From positions 1-64,000 of the forward strand of contig JAFAFA010000073.1 in assembly GCA_023423695.1 (NCBI GenBank): a stretch of 64,000 nt of DNA. The letters run 5' to 3'. Positions within the stretch are counted from its first letter, which is position 1, and every line of letters begins with the position of its first letter. This stretch comes from Pseudomonadota bacterium (GTDB lineage Bacteria; Pseudomonadota; Alphaproteobacteria; Azospirillales; Azospirillaceae). Under the pieces are notes generated by a model. The model saw only the letters and a program-made list of their open reading frames with translations. It did no database searches and was not told the origin of the DNA. This document shows, piece after piece, positions 51,201 through 59,957 of the stretch. A program made the position numbers and the translations under genes.

Positions 51201-51416
51201 CCCGTTCACCTGCGATTCGATGGGAGCGGCGACGCTGTCGGCCACCACCTGCGCGTTGGCGCCGGGATATGTGGCCGAAACCTGGACGGTCGGCGGGGTG
51301 ATCGACGGATACTGCGCGACCGGAATGGCGGTCAGCGCCAGCAAACCGGCGATCATCATGACGACCGCGATGACGATCGCCAGATTCGGACGGCGGATGA
51401 AGAGCGCGGAGAACAT
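48264..51416 (-). CDS. RND multidrug efflux permease (AcrB/MexB group)
   Basis: A 1050-residue inner-membrane HAE-1 permease: FSALFIRRPNLAIVIAVVMM, QYPSITPPTVQVSATYPGAN, TM4 proton-relay LAIGLVVDDAIVVVENVRRV, porter region PGVGDAQVLGALDYSMRIWM, and the C-terminal end FGGMVAATVIGIIFVPVLFV. More AcrB-like than the pump at 36954-40082. It follows the adaptor gene by 4 bp. No outer-membrane factor is adjacent. Confidence 0.96.
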   Translation of the reverse strand: MFSALFIRRPNLAIVIAVVMMIAGLLALTAIPVAQYPSITPPTVQVSATYPGANAQVVADSVAAPIESQVNGVEGMLYMSSTSTDNGSYSLTITFAPGTNGDIAAVNVQNRMSLATASLPSEVTRQGVTVRQQSPNMLMAVNLYSPGGKFDPIFISNYASLNLRDSIARVPGVGDAQVLGALDYSMRIWMNPDRMTALGITASDVVGAIQKQNVQAPAGQIGAPPIGGDQQQQLTIIARGRLNDPQEFANIIIRSNENGGIVRLSDVARVELGAQSYTSSSKLNGAPAATLVIYQSPDANALDVANSVQAELQRLSQRFPEGLEYAVVFNTTNFVTATIEEIVLTLGITFLLVVAVIYVFLQDWRATLIPTLAIPVSIIGVFAVLLVLGYSANTITLFALILAIGLVVDDAIVVVENVRRVMEEHPELSAREASARAMGQVSGAIVASTLVLAAVFVPVAFLPGITGQLYRQFAVTIAASFIISGINSLTLSPALCGLLLGPPTAPWRPLAAFNRGLDRVRDGYGRLVHGLGRRLIVGLLLFVAITAGAFALLRALPTAFLPAEDQGYFFVNVQLPSAASVSRTQTVMDRVSETVKQEPGVADVIAISGFSILSGQGSNVGLIIVSLKPWGERGSDQTVDAIIGSLRPRFGAMPQATVTAFNPPSIPGLGSTGGFDLRVLATGGQTPQEMGAVLRGLLVAANQDKNLQAVFSTYSAEVPHLYLDVDRTRASLLGVSPADIFTTLQAHLGASYVNDFNLYGRVFQVKVQDAAGYRDQVKQIDQLYVRSQTGDMVPLRSLVSVRTTLAPDSITRYNQFTSASVNGQPAAGISSGQALTGMQAVAQKTLPQGYATEWTGLSYQESQVGNQGLMVFGFALLFGYLFLVAQYEDWLVPLAVLLSVAVAVLGASVGLWVAGLPNDIYAQIGLVLLVGLAAKNAILIVEFAREQRADGRSIVDAAVAGARQRFRAVLMTALAFILGTVPLLVATGAGAASRRSIGTTVFGGMVAATVIGIIFVPVLFVAFQRLSERLRRRPTEARVRPATEGEMGAE

Positions 51417-51420
51417 CGCC

Positions 51421-52680
51421 TCACTCCTTCGCCGCGCCGGGGTTGCCGCCGCCGGATGCCCCCGCGGGGGCGGTTCCGCTCGATGCGGCGCCCGCCTGGG
51501 TACCGCCGGACATCTGCTCCGCCGGGGTGGGCTGCACGACCATGCCCGGACGCACCTTCTGCACGCCGCCGACCACCACGGTCTCGCCGGCGGTCAGGCC
51601 CTTTTCCACCACCAGCGACTGGTCGATCTGCGCCCCGGTCTGCACCGGGCGGCGCTGCACCCGGTTCTGGTCGTCGAGCACCAGGACGTAGCTGCCCTGC
51701 TGGTCCTGCTGGATGGAGGCGACGGGCACCACCGGACGCTGCTCCGGCTGGTCGCGGCGGATCTGCACGGTCACATACTGGCCGGGCAGCAGAAGGCGCT
51801 GCGGGTTGGCGAAGGTGGCGCGGATGCTGACAGTGCCGGTCTGCGGATCGACGCGGTTGTTGGCGAACTCGATCTGGCCCTGTTCGGCATACTCGCTGCC
51901 GTCGGGCAGGACCAGCGTCGGCACGTATTTCTCCGCCGCCTGAGCCGGCTGGCGCACGTCGAACCGGCGCTGGAAGGCCAGCATGTCGCGGTCGGCGACC
52001 GAGAAGACGACGCGGATGGGGTCGAGCTGCACCACCGTTGCCAGCACGCCGGCGGACGGGTTGACAAGGTTGCCCTGGGTCACCGCCGTGGCGCCGATGC
52101 GGCCGTCCACCGGACTGGCGATGCGGGTGTAGCCCAGATTGATCTCCGCCGTGCGGACCTGCGCCTGGTTCATCATCACATCCGCCTGGGCGGCGTCGCG
52201 GTCTGCCAGCGCCTGATCCAGCTGCGCCTGCGAGACGTTGCCGCGTTGGCGCAGCTCGTCGGCACGGCTATAGGCGCGCTCCGCCTCGCGCAGCTTGGCC
52301 TCGGCACTGGCGAGCTGGGCCTTGGCGCTGTCCAGCGACGCCTGATAGGGCGCCGGCTCGATCACATAGAGCAGGTCGCCCTCATGGACGTCCTGGCCTT
52401 CCTGGAAGGCGACCTGCTCCACAGTGCCTTCGATCCGCGGCCTCGCGTCGAAGGAGCGGATCGCCTCGATCCGCCCGATGAACTCCGTCGCCGGAGCCAC
52501 GTCGCGGTTCTGCACCGGCACGGTTGTCACCGCGGGTGGCGGCGCATTCCGGCCGGCGCCGGGCTGGCCCTGCCCCTTTGCGGTTCCTGCGGCGAACAAC
52601 CCCGCAAGCACGGCCGCGCAGAGGGTGGGAAGGACGCGGGCGCGGCGGGGATGGGCGGCGGGCATCACGGTCTCCGGCAA
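51421..52680 (-). CDS. RND membrane-fusion protein (AcrA/MexA group)
   Basis: A 419-residue adaptor with a signal region (VLPTLCAAVLAGLFAAGTAK), lipoyl and hairpin parts (FIGRIEAIRSFDARPRIEGT, YVIEPAPYQASLDSAKAQLA, LGYTRIASPVDGRIGATAVT), beta barrel (IRVVFSVADRDMLAFQRRFD) and membrane-proximal domain. The signal lacks a clear lipobox. The C-terminus is a glycine/alanine-rich tail. It is first in a two-gene operon with the AcrB-type permease. Confidence 0.95.
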   Translation of the reverse strand: MPETVMPAAHPRRARVLPTLCAAVLAGLFAAGTAKGQGQPGAGRNAPPPAVTTVPVQNRDVAPATEFIGRIEAIRSFDARPRIEGTVEQVAFQEGQDVHEGDLLYVIEPAPYQASLDSAKAQLASAEAKLREAERAYSRADELRQRGNVSQAQLDQALADRDAAQADVMMNQAQVRTAEINLGYTRIASPVDGRIGATAVTQGNLVNPSAGVLATVVQLDPIRVVFSVADRDMLAFQRRFDVRQPAQAAEKYVPTLVLPDGSEYAEQGQIEFANNRVDPQTGTVSIRATFANPQRLLLPGQYVTVQIRRDQPEQRPVVPVASIQQDQQGSYVLVLDDQNRVQRRPVQTGAQIDQSLVVEKGLTAGETVVVGGVQKVRPGMVVQPTPAEQMSGGTQAGAASSGTAPAGASGGGNPGAAKE

Positions 52681-52863
52681 CAGTTCCGATTGGCCCGTAT
52701 CCGAGTGGAGACCCGGTTGGCCATGCGCGGAACAACATCCCAGCGGGCGTTCCGCTCCCTGCCCTTACGGTCAATCGGGCTGAAACGCCGCTCTATCGGG
52801 AACATCCCGCCACCCAGGTCATTGGACAGGACGGAGAGATCCCGGAATCCGCGAGGCCACGCC

Positions 52864-53718
52864 ATGCCGACAGACTCCCTTCCCATTGTCCCGTACTGCG
52901 GCGCCCCTCCGGTGCCCGGAGGCTTGTCGACGGCCTGGAACACCGATCCATGGCTGTTGGCCGTCTTTGTCCTGGCGGCGGCCGGGCTGGCAACGGTAAC
53001 GCGCCGGACGCGGGCTTCGGGCGGCGCTACCGGCCACCGGCCCTGGTGCCTCGCCGCCGGCTGGCTGGTGCTGGGCATCGCCTTCGTCTCTCCCCTGTGC
53101 AACCTGACCTCCGCCCTGTTCTCCGCCCGCGTCGCCCAGCATCTGCTGACCGTGCAGGTCGCGGCCCCCCTGCTCGTTCTCGGCTGGCCGGCGGGGACGG
53201 TGCGCTGGCCGGGCTGGCTGCAGGCGGCGGCAAGGCCGTTGGAGCGGCCGGAGCTGGCCTGGGGCCTGTTCGGCATCACGCTGTGGGTGTGGCACCTGCC
53301 GGGTCCCTACATGGCGGCTCTGGCGAACGACGCTGTGCTGTGGCTGATGCACGGCACCCTGCTCGCCGGAGCGGTGGCGGCGTGGCGGAGCGTGCTGGCG
53401 CCGGCTGGAAACGCCATGCGCCTGCGCGGGCTGCTGGCGGCCTTCGGCACCTCGGTTCATCTGGCGATGCTGGCGGGCCTGCTGATCTTCGCTGGGACGC
53501 CGCTGTTCCCCTACCACCTGACCACCACCGCGGCCTGGGGCCTGTCGCCGCTGGCCGACCAGCAGCTCGGCGGGCTGATCATGGGGGTGGTCGGGTCGCT
53601 GGCTTATGTGGCGCTGGTGCTGGCCGGTGCGGCGCGCTGGCTGCGGCAGGGCGCCGACGATCGGATTTGGGATGATCGCCTCAAGGATGGCCGGTTCTCC
53701 GGCGGAAAGGCCGGGTAA
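52864..53718 (+). CDS. ctaG: CtaG-type (caa3) cytochrome oxidase assembly protein
   Basis: A 284-residue integral membrane protein of the caa3-CtaG type, not the Cox11 type. About seven helices: PWLLAVFVLAAAGLATV, LAAGWLVLGIAFVSPLCNLT, ARVAQHLLTVQVAAPLLVLG, FGITLWVWHLPGPYMAALAN, LWLMHGTLLAGAVAAW and LGGLIMGVVGSLAYVALVLA. His-containing motifs (SARVAQHLL, LWVWHLPGP) are the family hallmarks. It leads the oxidase-related cluster and is followed by the cytochrome gene after 4 bp. Confidence 0.9.
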   Translation: MPTDSLPIVPYCGAPPVPGGLSTAWNTDPWLLAVFVLAAAGLATVTRRTRASGGATGHRPWCLAAGWLVLGIAFVSPLCNLTSALFSARVAQHLLTVQVAAPLLVLGWPAGTVRWPGWLQAAARPLERPELAWGLFGITLWVWHLPGPYMAALANDAVLWLMHGTLLAGAVAAWRSVLAPAGNAMRLRGLLAAFGTSVHLAMLAGLLIFAGTPLFPYHLTTTAAWGLSPLADQQLGGLIMGVVGSLAYVALVLAGAARWLRQGADDRIWDDRLKDGRFSGGKAG

Positions 53719-53722
53719 GGGC

Positions 53723-54889
53723 ATGCGGCGCACCCTGACGACCCTCGCCCTGGCGGCGGTGGCGGCCGGCATCGGCGGTCTGCTGTTCGCATGGTCCGGC
53801 CTCTACAGCGTCGCGGCGACCAAGGAGCACTGGACGCCCGTCGAGATGTTCTTCGAGATGGCGATGCGCAGCTCGGTCGAGACGCATGCCGCCTTCGTCG
53901 AGGATCCGCCGGACCTGAACGACCCGGCACTGATCCGCCGCGGCGCCGGCCATTACGAGGACGGCTGCGCGCCTTGCCACGGCGCGCCGGACGCGCCGCG
54001 CAACCCGATCTCGCGCCACATGATGCCGGAGCCGCCCTATCTGCCGAACCAAGTGGCGGACTGGACTCCGCGGCAGCTGTACTGGATCACCCTGAACGGC
54101 ATCAAATATGCCGGCATGCCGGCCTGGCCGGCGCAGCAGCGCAAGGACGAACCCTGGGCGGTTACCGCCTTTCTCCTGCGGCTAAAAGGGATGAGCGCGG
54201 AAGAATACCGCAGCCTCGCTTTCGGCGGAACCCAGCCGGATGGGCGTGCCCGCGTGGCCGATCTGACCGGCCCCGTCAGCGGTCCGGAAACCGGCCGGCT
54301 CGGCGAGACCCTGCAGGACTGCGCCCGCTGCCACGGGCGGGACGGCAACAGCGGGGCCGACGGCGCCTTCCCGCGGCTGGCCGGGCAGTCGGCGGACTAT
54401 CTGTACGAGACGTTGCGCGCCTACGCCCAGGGCAACCGGTTCAGCGGCATCATGCAGCCGGTCGCCGCCGGTCTGGACGAGGAGGCCATCCGTGCGCTGG
54501 CCGACCATTACGCCGCGCAAAAGCCTGCGACACCAACGCCTGCAGCCGGAGAACCCGATCCGAAGCTGCTGGAGCTGGGCCGGCGGATCGCAGACTCCGG
54601 CGATCCCGGACGCGGCGTCGCCGCCTGCTCCGGCTGCCATGAGGGGGCGGGCGACAGCCGCCATGCCCGCGATCCGCGCTATCCCACCCTGGACGGCCTG
54701 CATGCCTCCTACATCGCCGGACAGCTGCGGCTGTGGCGCGACGAGGCGCGCGGCAACACGGCGCTGTCCCGCATCATGGAGGCCGCCGTCCGCCGCCTGA
54801 CCGACGAGCAGATCGATGCAGTCTCCGAGTATTACTCCCGCCGCGCTCACGGTGACGCCATGGTGAACGGCGATGACGGAAAATCCTGA
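53723..54889 (+). CDS. Tri-heme periplasmic cytochrome c
   Basis: A 388-residue protein with an N-terminal signal-anchor (LALAAVAAGIGGLLFAWSGL). Three heme sites: CAPCH, CARCH and CSGCH, each with its downstream Met candidate. The layout (one N-terminal, two cytochrome-c4-like domains) is like proteins associated with caa3 oxidases. It starts 4 bp after ctaG, and the frame opens upstream inside ctaG without sense. Likely an electron donor to the oxidase downstream. Confidence 0.92.
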   Translation: MRRTLTTLALAAVAAGIGGLLFAWSGLYSVAATKEHWTPVEMFFEMAMRSSVETHAAFVEDPPDLNDPALIRRGAGHYEDGCAPCHGAPDAPRNPISRHMMPEPPYLPNQVADWTPRQLYWITLNGIKYAGMPAWPAQQRKDEPWAVTAFLLRLKGMSAEEYRSLAFGGTQPDGRARVADLTGPVSGPETGRLGETLQDCARCHGRDGNSGADGAFPRLAGQSADYLYETLRAYAQGNRFSGIMQPVAAGLDEEAIRALADHYAAQKPATPTPAAGEPDPKLLELGRRIADSGDPGRGVAACSGCHEGAGDSRHARDPRYPTLDGLHASYIAGQLRLWRDEARGNTALSRIMEAAVRRLTDEQIDAVSEYYSRRAHGDAMVNGDDGKS

Positions 54890-55030
54890 GACGACGTCAG
54901 GGAACAAGAAGGCCCGCTGCTGATTGTTTATCACATGACCCAGCTGTCGCTTGCCGTGCGGCAGGACAGTACAGGCCGCACCGGGCGGCGGGTCGCCAAC
55001 ATCGAAGCGTAATCGAGAAGGATGGCAACC

Positions 55031-55705
55031 ATGCGTGGGATTTCGAAGATCGTCATGACCGCCACGGCAGCCGGCGCCCTGTTCGCGCTCAGCGCCTGCG
55101 GCAGCACGGAGACCTCGCGGACGGCGACCGGCGCGGGCACCGGTGCGGTGGCCGGCGCCGTGGTCGGCGGCCCGGTCGGCGCGGTGGTCGGTGGCGTCGG
55201 CGGCGCCGTTGCCGGCAACAGCATGGACGAAAGCCTGAGCAAGAAGACCGACCGCGTCACCGACCGTGCGACCAAGGAGGTCCGGGAGGAGACGTCGGGC
55301 AGCGGCTCCGACCGTTCGTCGACCCGCCGCTCCGGCAGCATGGCGTCCAGCAACCTCAGCAGCGAGCAGGTGCGCGAAATCCAGCAGGCGCTGAACGACC
55401 GCACCGACGGCCGCGACATCGCCGTGGACGGCATGTGGGGCGCCAACACCCGCCGCGCCCTGATGCAGTTCCAGCGCGAGAACGGCCTGCGCGCCACCGG
55501 CCGCGCCGACGAGCAGACCATGGCCGCGCTGAACCTGAGCGGCAGCACCGGCACCACCAACAACACCGGCACCGCCGGCACCACGGGCACGACCGGCAAC
55601 ACGGGCACCGGCACCACGGGGACGACGGGCACTGTGCCGAGCGACACCCCGCAGAACCAGAGCACCCCGCAGGGCTCCATGGGCCAGACCGGCACTCAGC
55701 AGTAA
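55031..55705 (+). CDS. Peptidoglycan-binding-domain lipoprotein
   Basis: A 224-residue protein with lipobox LSAC (TATAAGALFALSACG). A glycine-zipper stretch (GTGAVAGAVVGGPVGAVVGG) is followed by a charged linker, the PG_binding_1 domain (SEQVREIQQALNDRTDGRDI, WGANTRRALMQFQRENGLRA) and a long Gly/Thr/Asn repeat tail. GAAGG lies nine nt before the chosen ATG; ATG 55022 lies too close to it. Likely anchors in the outer membrane and binds the cell wall. Confidence 0.88.
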   Translation: MRGISKIVMTATAAGALFALSACGSTETSRTATGAGTGAVAGAVVGGPVGAVVGGVGGAVAGNSMDESLSKKTDRVTDRATKEVREETSGSGSDRSSTRRSGSMASSNLSSEQVREIQQALNDRTDGRDIAVDGMWGANTRRALMQFQRENGLRATGRADEQTMAALNLSGSTGTTNNTGTAGTTGTTGNTGTGTTGTTGTVPSDTPQNQSTPQGSMGQTGTQQ

Positions 55706-55716
55706 TCCGGCTCTCC

Positions 55717-55769
55717 CGAAACCGCATCGCCGGTTTCGAGGCATCCGTGGCGGCCCCTCCGGCCGCCAC
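55717..55769. terminator. Tandem hairpins, possible terminator
   Basis: CGAAACCG/CGGTTTCG (55717-55738, 8 bp) followed by GTGGCGGCC/GGCCGCCAC (55747-55769, 9 bp). They lie between two convergent genes. No clear T run, so termination is uncertain; they may instead protect mRNA ends. Confidence 0.5.
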
Positions 55770-55811
55770 CGGTGTCTCGAAGCCGGCGAAGTCTTTTTCA
55801 GGGAGTTCGCG

Positions 55812-56174
55812 TCACCCGCAGGCCGGCACCAGCAGCGCCGGCAACCCGACCCACAGGATGGCGACCAATGCCGAGCCCGCTCCGGCAACCACGAACCAGC
55901 GGGCGAAACGGCGCGGATCGGCGGAGGCGACATGCCCGGCCGGACCGCGACCCCGCAACGCCATCGCCAGCAGGACCGCGACCCAGGTCATCGCGAGGAC
56001 GGTCGCGGCGGCGACCAGTGCCGCCGACATCGGATAGCCGAACAGCATCGCCCCGTCCGGTGCCCGTGCGCAGACCGCGCCATTGATGGCATAGACCAGG
56101 CCGAAATGCCCGGCCCAGATCAGGAAGGGCGCCAGCATCGCGCCGAAGGTAACGGGAAAGCTGCGGCCCGACAT
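55812..56174 (-). CDS. Small membrane protein of the oxidase cluster
   Basis: A 120-residue protein with three predicted transmembrane helices: VTFGAMLAPFLIWAGHFGLV, SAALVAAATVLAMTWVAVLL and WFVVAGAGSALVAILWVGLP. Conserved-looking polar pattern (histidine in WAGHFG, CARAPDG). It is downstream of the COX I+III gene on the same strand with a 13-bp gap and probably belongs to the oxidase operon; it could be a small accessory subunit (COX IV-like position), which is inference. Confidence 0.75.
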   Translation of the reverse strand: MSGRSFPVTFGAMLAPFLIWAGHFGLVYAINGAVCARAPDGAMLFGYPMSAALVAAATVLAMTWVAVLLAMALRGRGPAGHVASADPRRFARWFVVAGAGSALVAILWVGLPALLVPACG

Positions 56175-56187
56175 GACGCCCCCCTTT

Positions 56188-58743
56188 TCAGATCGCCAGA
56201 CGGGGGAACAGGTGCAGGAGCAGCAGGGCGATCGATCCCTGCGCCGCGCTGTACCAGCCCATCAGCATGGTGTTGTCGAAGGTCACCCGCCGCTCCGCAT
56301 GCAGAAGCCCGGCGGCAGAGCGGGCAAGCGTATAGCCCAGCATCAGCGTCATCACCGCCACATGGAAGGCCTGCCACGCCACCAGCATGTAGGTGATGGC
56401 GCCATAGGCGCTGGCCGCGCCGACAAGGCCGGTTCCGATCTGGGCATTGGCGTCCAGCAGGATGCCGCCGACCATCGCCGCCCAGGCGACGATCAGGCCG
56501 ATGCGGACGCGGCCGTGCCGGTTGCGGTCGACCGACTTGCGCGCCCAGCCGATGGCCAATGCCGACAGCCCCCACAGCGCCAGCCCGCCGGCCAGCCAGG
56601 GCAGTCCTGGCAGCCCGTCTCCACCCGCGGGCCAGACGTCCGGGCTGACCGTCCACAGGAACAGGTAGGTGAAGATCAGACAGGCGAAGGCGGTGCCGTC
56701 CACCAGCATGAGGACCACCACGCCCCACCAGGAATGGTTCTTCGGCCCCTGGATGTAGACCGGCACGCGCCAGCCGCCGCCGACATCCTGCGGCGGGTGG
56801 TCGGCACCGGTGTCTAGTCCCCAGACCCACCAGATCACCATGGCGATGGCGAGCACCGCCGGGACCAGCGACGGATAGTACCACTGCACGGTCAGGCACA
56901 TGAAATGCACCGCAGTGAACAACCCGGCCAGGAAAGGCCCCCAATGCGGGCCCGGCAGCGGCATAAGATATTGCGGCTTGGCTTCGATCGGGCTGGTGAC
57001 GATGGTCTCGCGCCGGCCGGTCGGGGCGCCGGGCAGGAAATGGGCGCCCTCGCGCACCTCGCGCGGCAGGTCCGGCTTGTCCCATAGAGGATAGAGGCCG
57101 GTGACGTGCGGGATGCTGCGGGTGGCGTAGTTCTCGTTCGGCAGCCATTCCAGCGTCCCGGCATTCCAAGGGTTGTCGGGCGCCTTCCGGCCGCCGCCGA
57201 AGGCGCTGCGCGCGATGTCGATCAGCACCAGCAGCACGCCGAAGGCCAGCACGAAGGAGCCGACCGTCGAGATCATGTTCAGCAGGTTCCAGCCGAGGTC
57301 GCCCGGGTAGGTGTAGACCCGCCGCGGCATGCCTAGCAGGCCGCTGATGTGCATGGGGAAGAAGGCGACGTTGAAGCCGATGAACATCAGCCAGAAGGCC
57401 CAGCGCCCCAGCCGCTCCGACAGCAGCCGGCCGTTCAGCGTCGGCCACCAATGATACAGCCCGGCGAAGACCGGGAACACCATGCCGCCGATCAGCACGT
57501 AATGCAGGTGGGCGACGATGAAATAGCTGTCATGGGCCTGCCAGTCGAAGGGCACCACCGCCACCATCACGCCGGTCAGCCCGCCCAGCACGAAGATGAA
57601 CAGGAAGCCGAACAGGAAATGGGTGGCGACCGTCCATTGGACCCGCCCCGCCCCCAGTGTGGCGATCCAGGCGAACACCTGGATCCCGCTTGGCACCGCC
57701 ACCGCCATGCTAGCGGCCGAGAAGAAGCTGAGCGACAGCGACGGGATGCCGGTGGCGAACATATGGTGGACCCACAGGCCGAAGCTGAAGAATCCGGTGC
57801 CGACCAGCGCCAGCACCACCCAGTCATGCCCGACCAGCGGCCGGCGGGCCAGGGTCGGCACCATCATCGACACCAGCCCGGCGGCCGGCAGGAAGATGAT
57901 GTAGACCTCCGGATGTCCGAAGAACCAGAACAGGTGCTGCCACAGCAGCGGGTCGCCGCCCTTGTCCGCGATGAAGAAGGGCCAGTGGAAGGCGCGCTCG
58001 ATCTCCAGCAGGGCGGTGGCGACGATGACGGCCGGGAAGGCGAAGATGATCATCCCCGCCATGACCAGCATCGACCAGGCATAGATCGGCAGCTTGTCCA
58101 GCGTCATGCCGGGCGGGCGGGTGCGCAGGATGCCGACGACGATCTCGATGGCGCCGGCGATGGCCGAGATCTCGATGAAGCCGATGCCGAGCAGCCAGAA
58201 ATCGGTGTTGATGCCGGGCGAATACTCGTAGCTGGTCAGCGGCGGATACATGAACCAGCCGCCGTCGGGCGCGGCGTCGAAGATCAGCGAGCAGAAGAAG
58301 AAGATGCCGCCGAAGAAATAGGCCCAGAAGGCGAAGGCCGACAGCCGGGGAAAGGGCAGGTCGCGCGCCGCCAGCATGGAAGGAAGCAGGAAGACGCCGA
58401 TGGCCTCGACGATCGGCACGGCGAACAGGAACATCATCCCGGTGCCGTGGACCGTGAAGAACTGGTTGTAGGTGCCATGGTCGAGCAGGTCGTTCCCCGG
58501 CACCGCCAACTGGAGCCGCATCACCAGCGCCAGCACCCCGGCGATCAGGAAGAACAGCAGCGCCGTGCCGATGTACCAGACGCCGACCTTGTTGTTGTTC
58601 ACTGCCGTCACGCGCGCGATGCCCGGTGGCAGCCGCCAGACGCGGAGCAGCAGTTCCTCCTCCCCCGGCGGTCGGGGCATGGGGCTGGGAGTCGGCCGGC
58701 CGCCGGTGAACTCGTCGCGGGGCTCGTCGGTGCGCAGCGTCAT
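56188..58743 (-). CDS. ctaD: Cytochrome c oxidase subunit I+III fusion
   Basis: An 851-residue protein. The COX I part (about 1-580) has the heme and CuB ligands: HGTGMMFLF, WFFGHPEVYI (the His/Tyr active site), VHHMF, and VAHLHYVL. The COX III-type part (about 640-851) has FAGLFTAVHFMCLTVQWYY, NHSWWGVVVLMLVDGTAFAC and AFHVAVMTLMLGYTLARSAA. Such I-III fusions occur in caa3-type oxidases. The start overlaps the subunit II stop as ATGA. It pumps protons while reducing oxygen at the inner membrane. Confidence 0.96.
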   Translation of the reverse strand: MTLRTDEPRDEFTGGRPTPSPMPRPPGEEELLLRVWRLPPGIARVTAVNNNKVGVWYIGTALLFFLIAGVLALVMRLQLAVPGNDLLDHGTYNQFFTVHGTGMMFLFAVPIVEAIGVFLLPSMLAARDLPFPRLSAFAFWAYFFGGIFFFCSLIFDAAPDGGWFMYPPLTSYEYSPGINTDFWLLGIGFIEISAIAGAIEIVVGILRTRPPGMTLDKLPIYAWSMLVMAGMIIFAFPAVIVATALLEIERAFHWPFFIADKGGDPLLWQHLFWFFGHPEVYIIFLPAAGLVSMMVPTLARRPLVGHDWVVLALVGTGFFSFGLWVHHMFATGIPSLSLSFFSAASMAVAVPSGIQVFAWIATLGAGRVQWTVATHFLFGFLFIFVLGGLTGVMVAVVPFDWQAHDSYFIVAHLHYVLIGGMVFPVFAGLYHWWPTLNGRLLSERLGRWAFWLMFIGFNVAFFPMHISGLLGMPRRVYTYPGDLGWNLLNMISTVGSFVLAFGVLLVLIDIARSAFGGGRKAPDNPWNAGTLEWLPNENYATRSIPHVTGLYPLWDKPDLPREVREGAHFLPGAPTGRRETIVTSPIEAKPQYLMPLPGPHWGPFLAGLFTAVHFMCLTVQWYYPSLVPAVLAIAMVIWWVWGLDTGADHPPQDVGGGWRVPVYIQGPKNHSWWGVVVLMLVDGTAFACLIFTYLFLWTVSPDVWPAGGDGLPGLPWLAGGLALWGLSALAIGWARKSVDRNRHGRVRIGLIVAWAAMVGGILLDANAQIGTGLVGAASAYGAITYMLVAWQAFHVAVMTLMLGYTLARSAAGLLHAERRVTFDNTMLMGWYSAAQGSIALLLLHLFPRLAI

Positions 58744-59744
58744 TTCAGGCTCTCCAGCCAGGCGGCCATGGCATGCAGGGTCTCGCCGTCGGTCACGTCG
58801 AAGGACGGCATGCGGTTCTCGGGCTTGATGTGCTGGGCGCCGGCGATCCAGGCGGCGATGGTCTCCACCCGCGTCGGCAGCGTCCCGGCGGCGAGCGAGG
58901 CGCGCGCGCCGATGCGGCTGAGGTCCGGCCCGACCAGCCCCTCCGCCTCCGTGCCGCGCACCGCGTGGCAGGATTGGCAGCCGAGCGCAAAGAAGGCATC
59001 GCGGCCGCGCACCAGTTCCGGGGTCGCGGGTTCCTGCACCGGGCGGCGCTGCGCCGCCATCCAGGCGTCGAACTCGTCGGCCGGCAGAACCCGCACGTCG
59101 AAGGCCATCAGTGCGTGCTGCGCCCCGCAATATTCGGCGCATTGGCCTCGGTAGAGCCCAGGCCGCTGCGCCACCAGCGGCAGACGGTTCACGTGGCCGG
59201 GGATCATGTCGATCTTGCCGGCGAGGCTGGGCACCCAGAAGCTGTGGATCACGTCGGCGCTGGCGACCCGCAACTCCACCGGCTTACCGGCCGGCAGCAC
59301 GATCTCGTTGGCGGCGCGCAACGGCTCCTGCCCCGGCACGATGTAGCGGACGTCCCACCACCACATCAGCGCGGTGACCTCCACCACGAAGGCGGGCTCC
59401 GGCGCCAGCGTCGCCAGACGGCGGGCCAGGGCGAATTCATGCAGCTGAAGCGCGGTCAACGTGACGACCGGGAACAGGATGCCACCGCCGATCACCCAGA
59501 CCTTGCGGCCGGGAAACCGCTCCGGCCGGACGAAGGCGGCATAGAGCGCCAGCGCCATCACCACAACGAAGATCACGGCGCCGCCGATGAACAGGATCCA
59601 GCTGGTGACCAGGATCTCCTGCGCGCTGACGCCGGCCGCGTCGAGCGCCGACTGCCGCCCCTCGCAGCCGGCAAGCCCCAGAGCCGCCGCCGGCAGGGCC
59701 GGCCGCAGAGATTTTCCCGCCGTTCGCCGGCCCGGCCAGTCCAT
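58740..59744 (-). CDS. ctaC: Cytochrome c oxidase subunit II with fused cytochrome c (caa3 type)
   Basis: A 334-residue protein. A lipoprotein-type signal (ALPAAALGLAGCEG), two transmembrane helices, the CuA domain with TALMWWWDVRY and the ligands in YRGQCAEYCGAQHALM, then a C-terminal cytochrome c with GCQSCH and the axial-Met region ENRMPSFDVTD. Start 59744 has GGAGGGGG upstream. The fused heme makes it caa3-type. It is first in the oxidase operon; its partner ctaD overlaps by ATGA. Confidence 0.95.
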   Translation of the reverse strand: MDWPGRRTAGKSLRPALPAAALGLAGCEGRQSALDAAGVSAQEILVTSWILFIGGAVIFVVVMALALYAAFVRPERFPGRKVWVIGGGILFPVVTLTALQLHEFALARRLATLAPEPAFVVEVTALMWWWDVRYIVPGQEPLRAANEIVLPAGKPVELRVASADVIHSFWVPSLAGKIDMIPGHVNRLPLVAQRPGLYRGQCAEYCGAQHALMAFDVRVLPADEFDAWMAAQRRPVQEPATPELVRGRDAFFALGCQSCHAVRGTEAEGLVGPDLSRIGARASLAAGTLPTRVETIAAWIAGAQHIKPENRMPSFDVTDGETLHAMAAWLESLK

Positions 59745-59957
59745 GCCACCCCCTCCCGTCAGCGGGGGAGGCTCTTTGCCCCTCGCCCCATTTCTCCACA
59801 CCCACGTTGCCACCAAGGTCAACACAGCAGAGGCTCGGCGGTTTCCTCGGTACCTTCATCTTCCTTTCGGAGAGCCCGGAAACCTGTGCGTGGCCGTAAG
59901 CGTTGACCCTGGGAAGCGGGCCGCGACGACGGTGCGGCAGGGTTGGGGAGACGATGC

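Noticed and set aside
58744..59142. N-terminal extension of the COX I+III frame
   Set aside because: It lies out of frame over the subunit II gene; the ATGA overlap at 58743 and the oxidase N-terminus fix the start.
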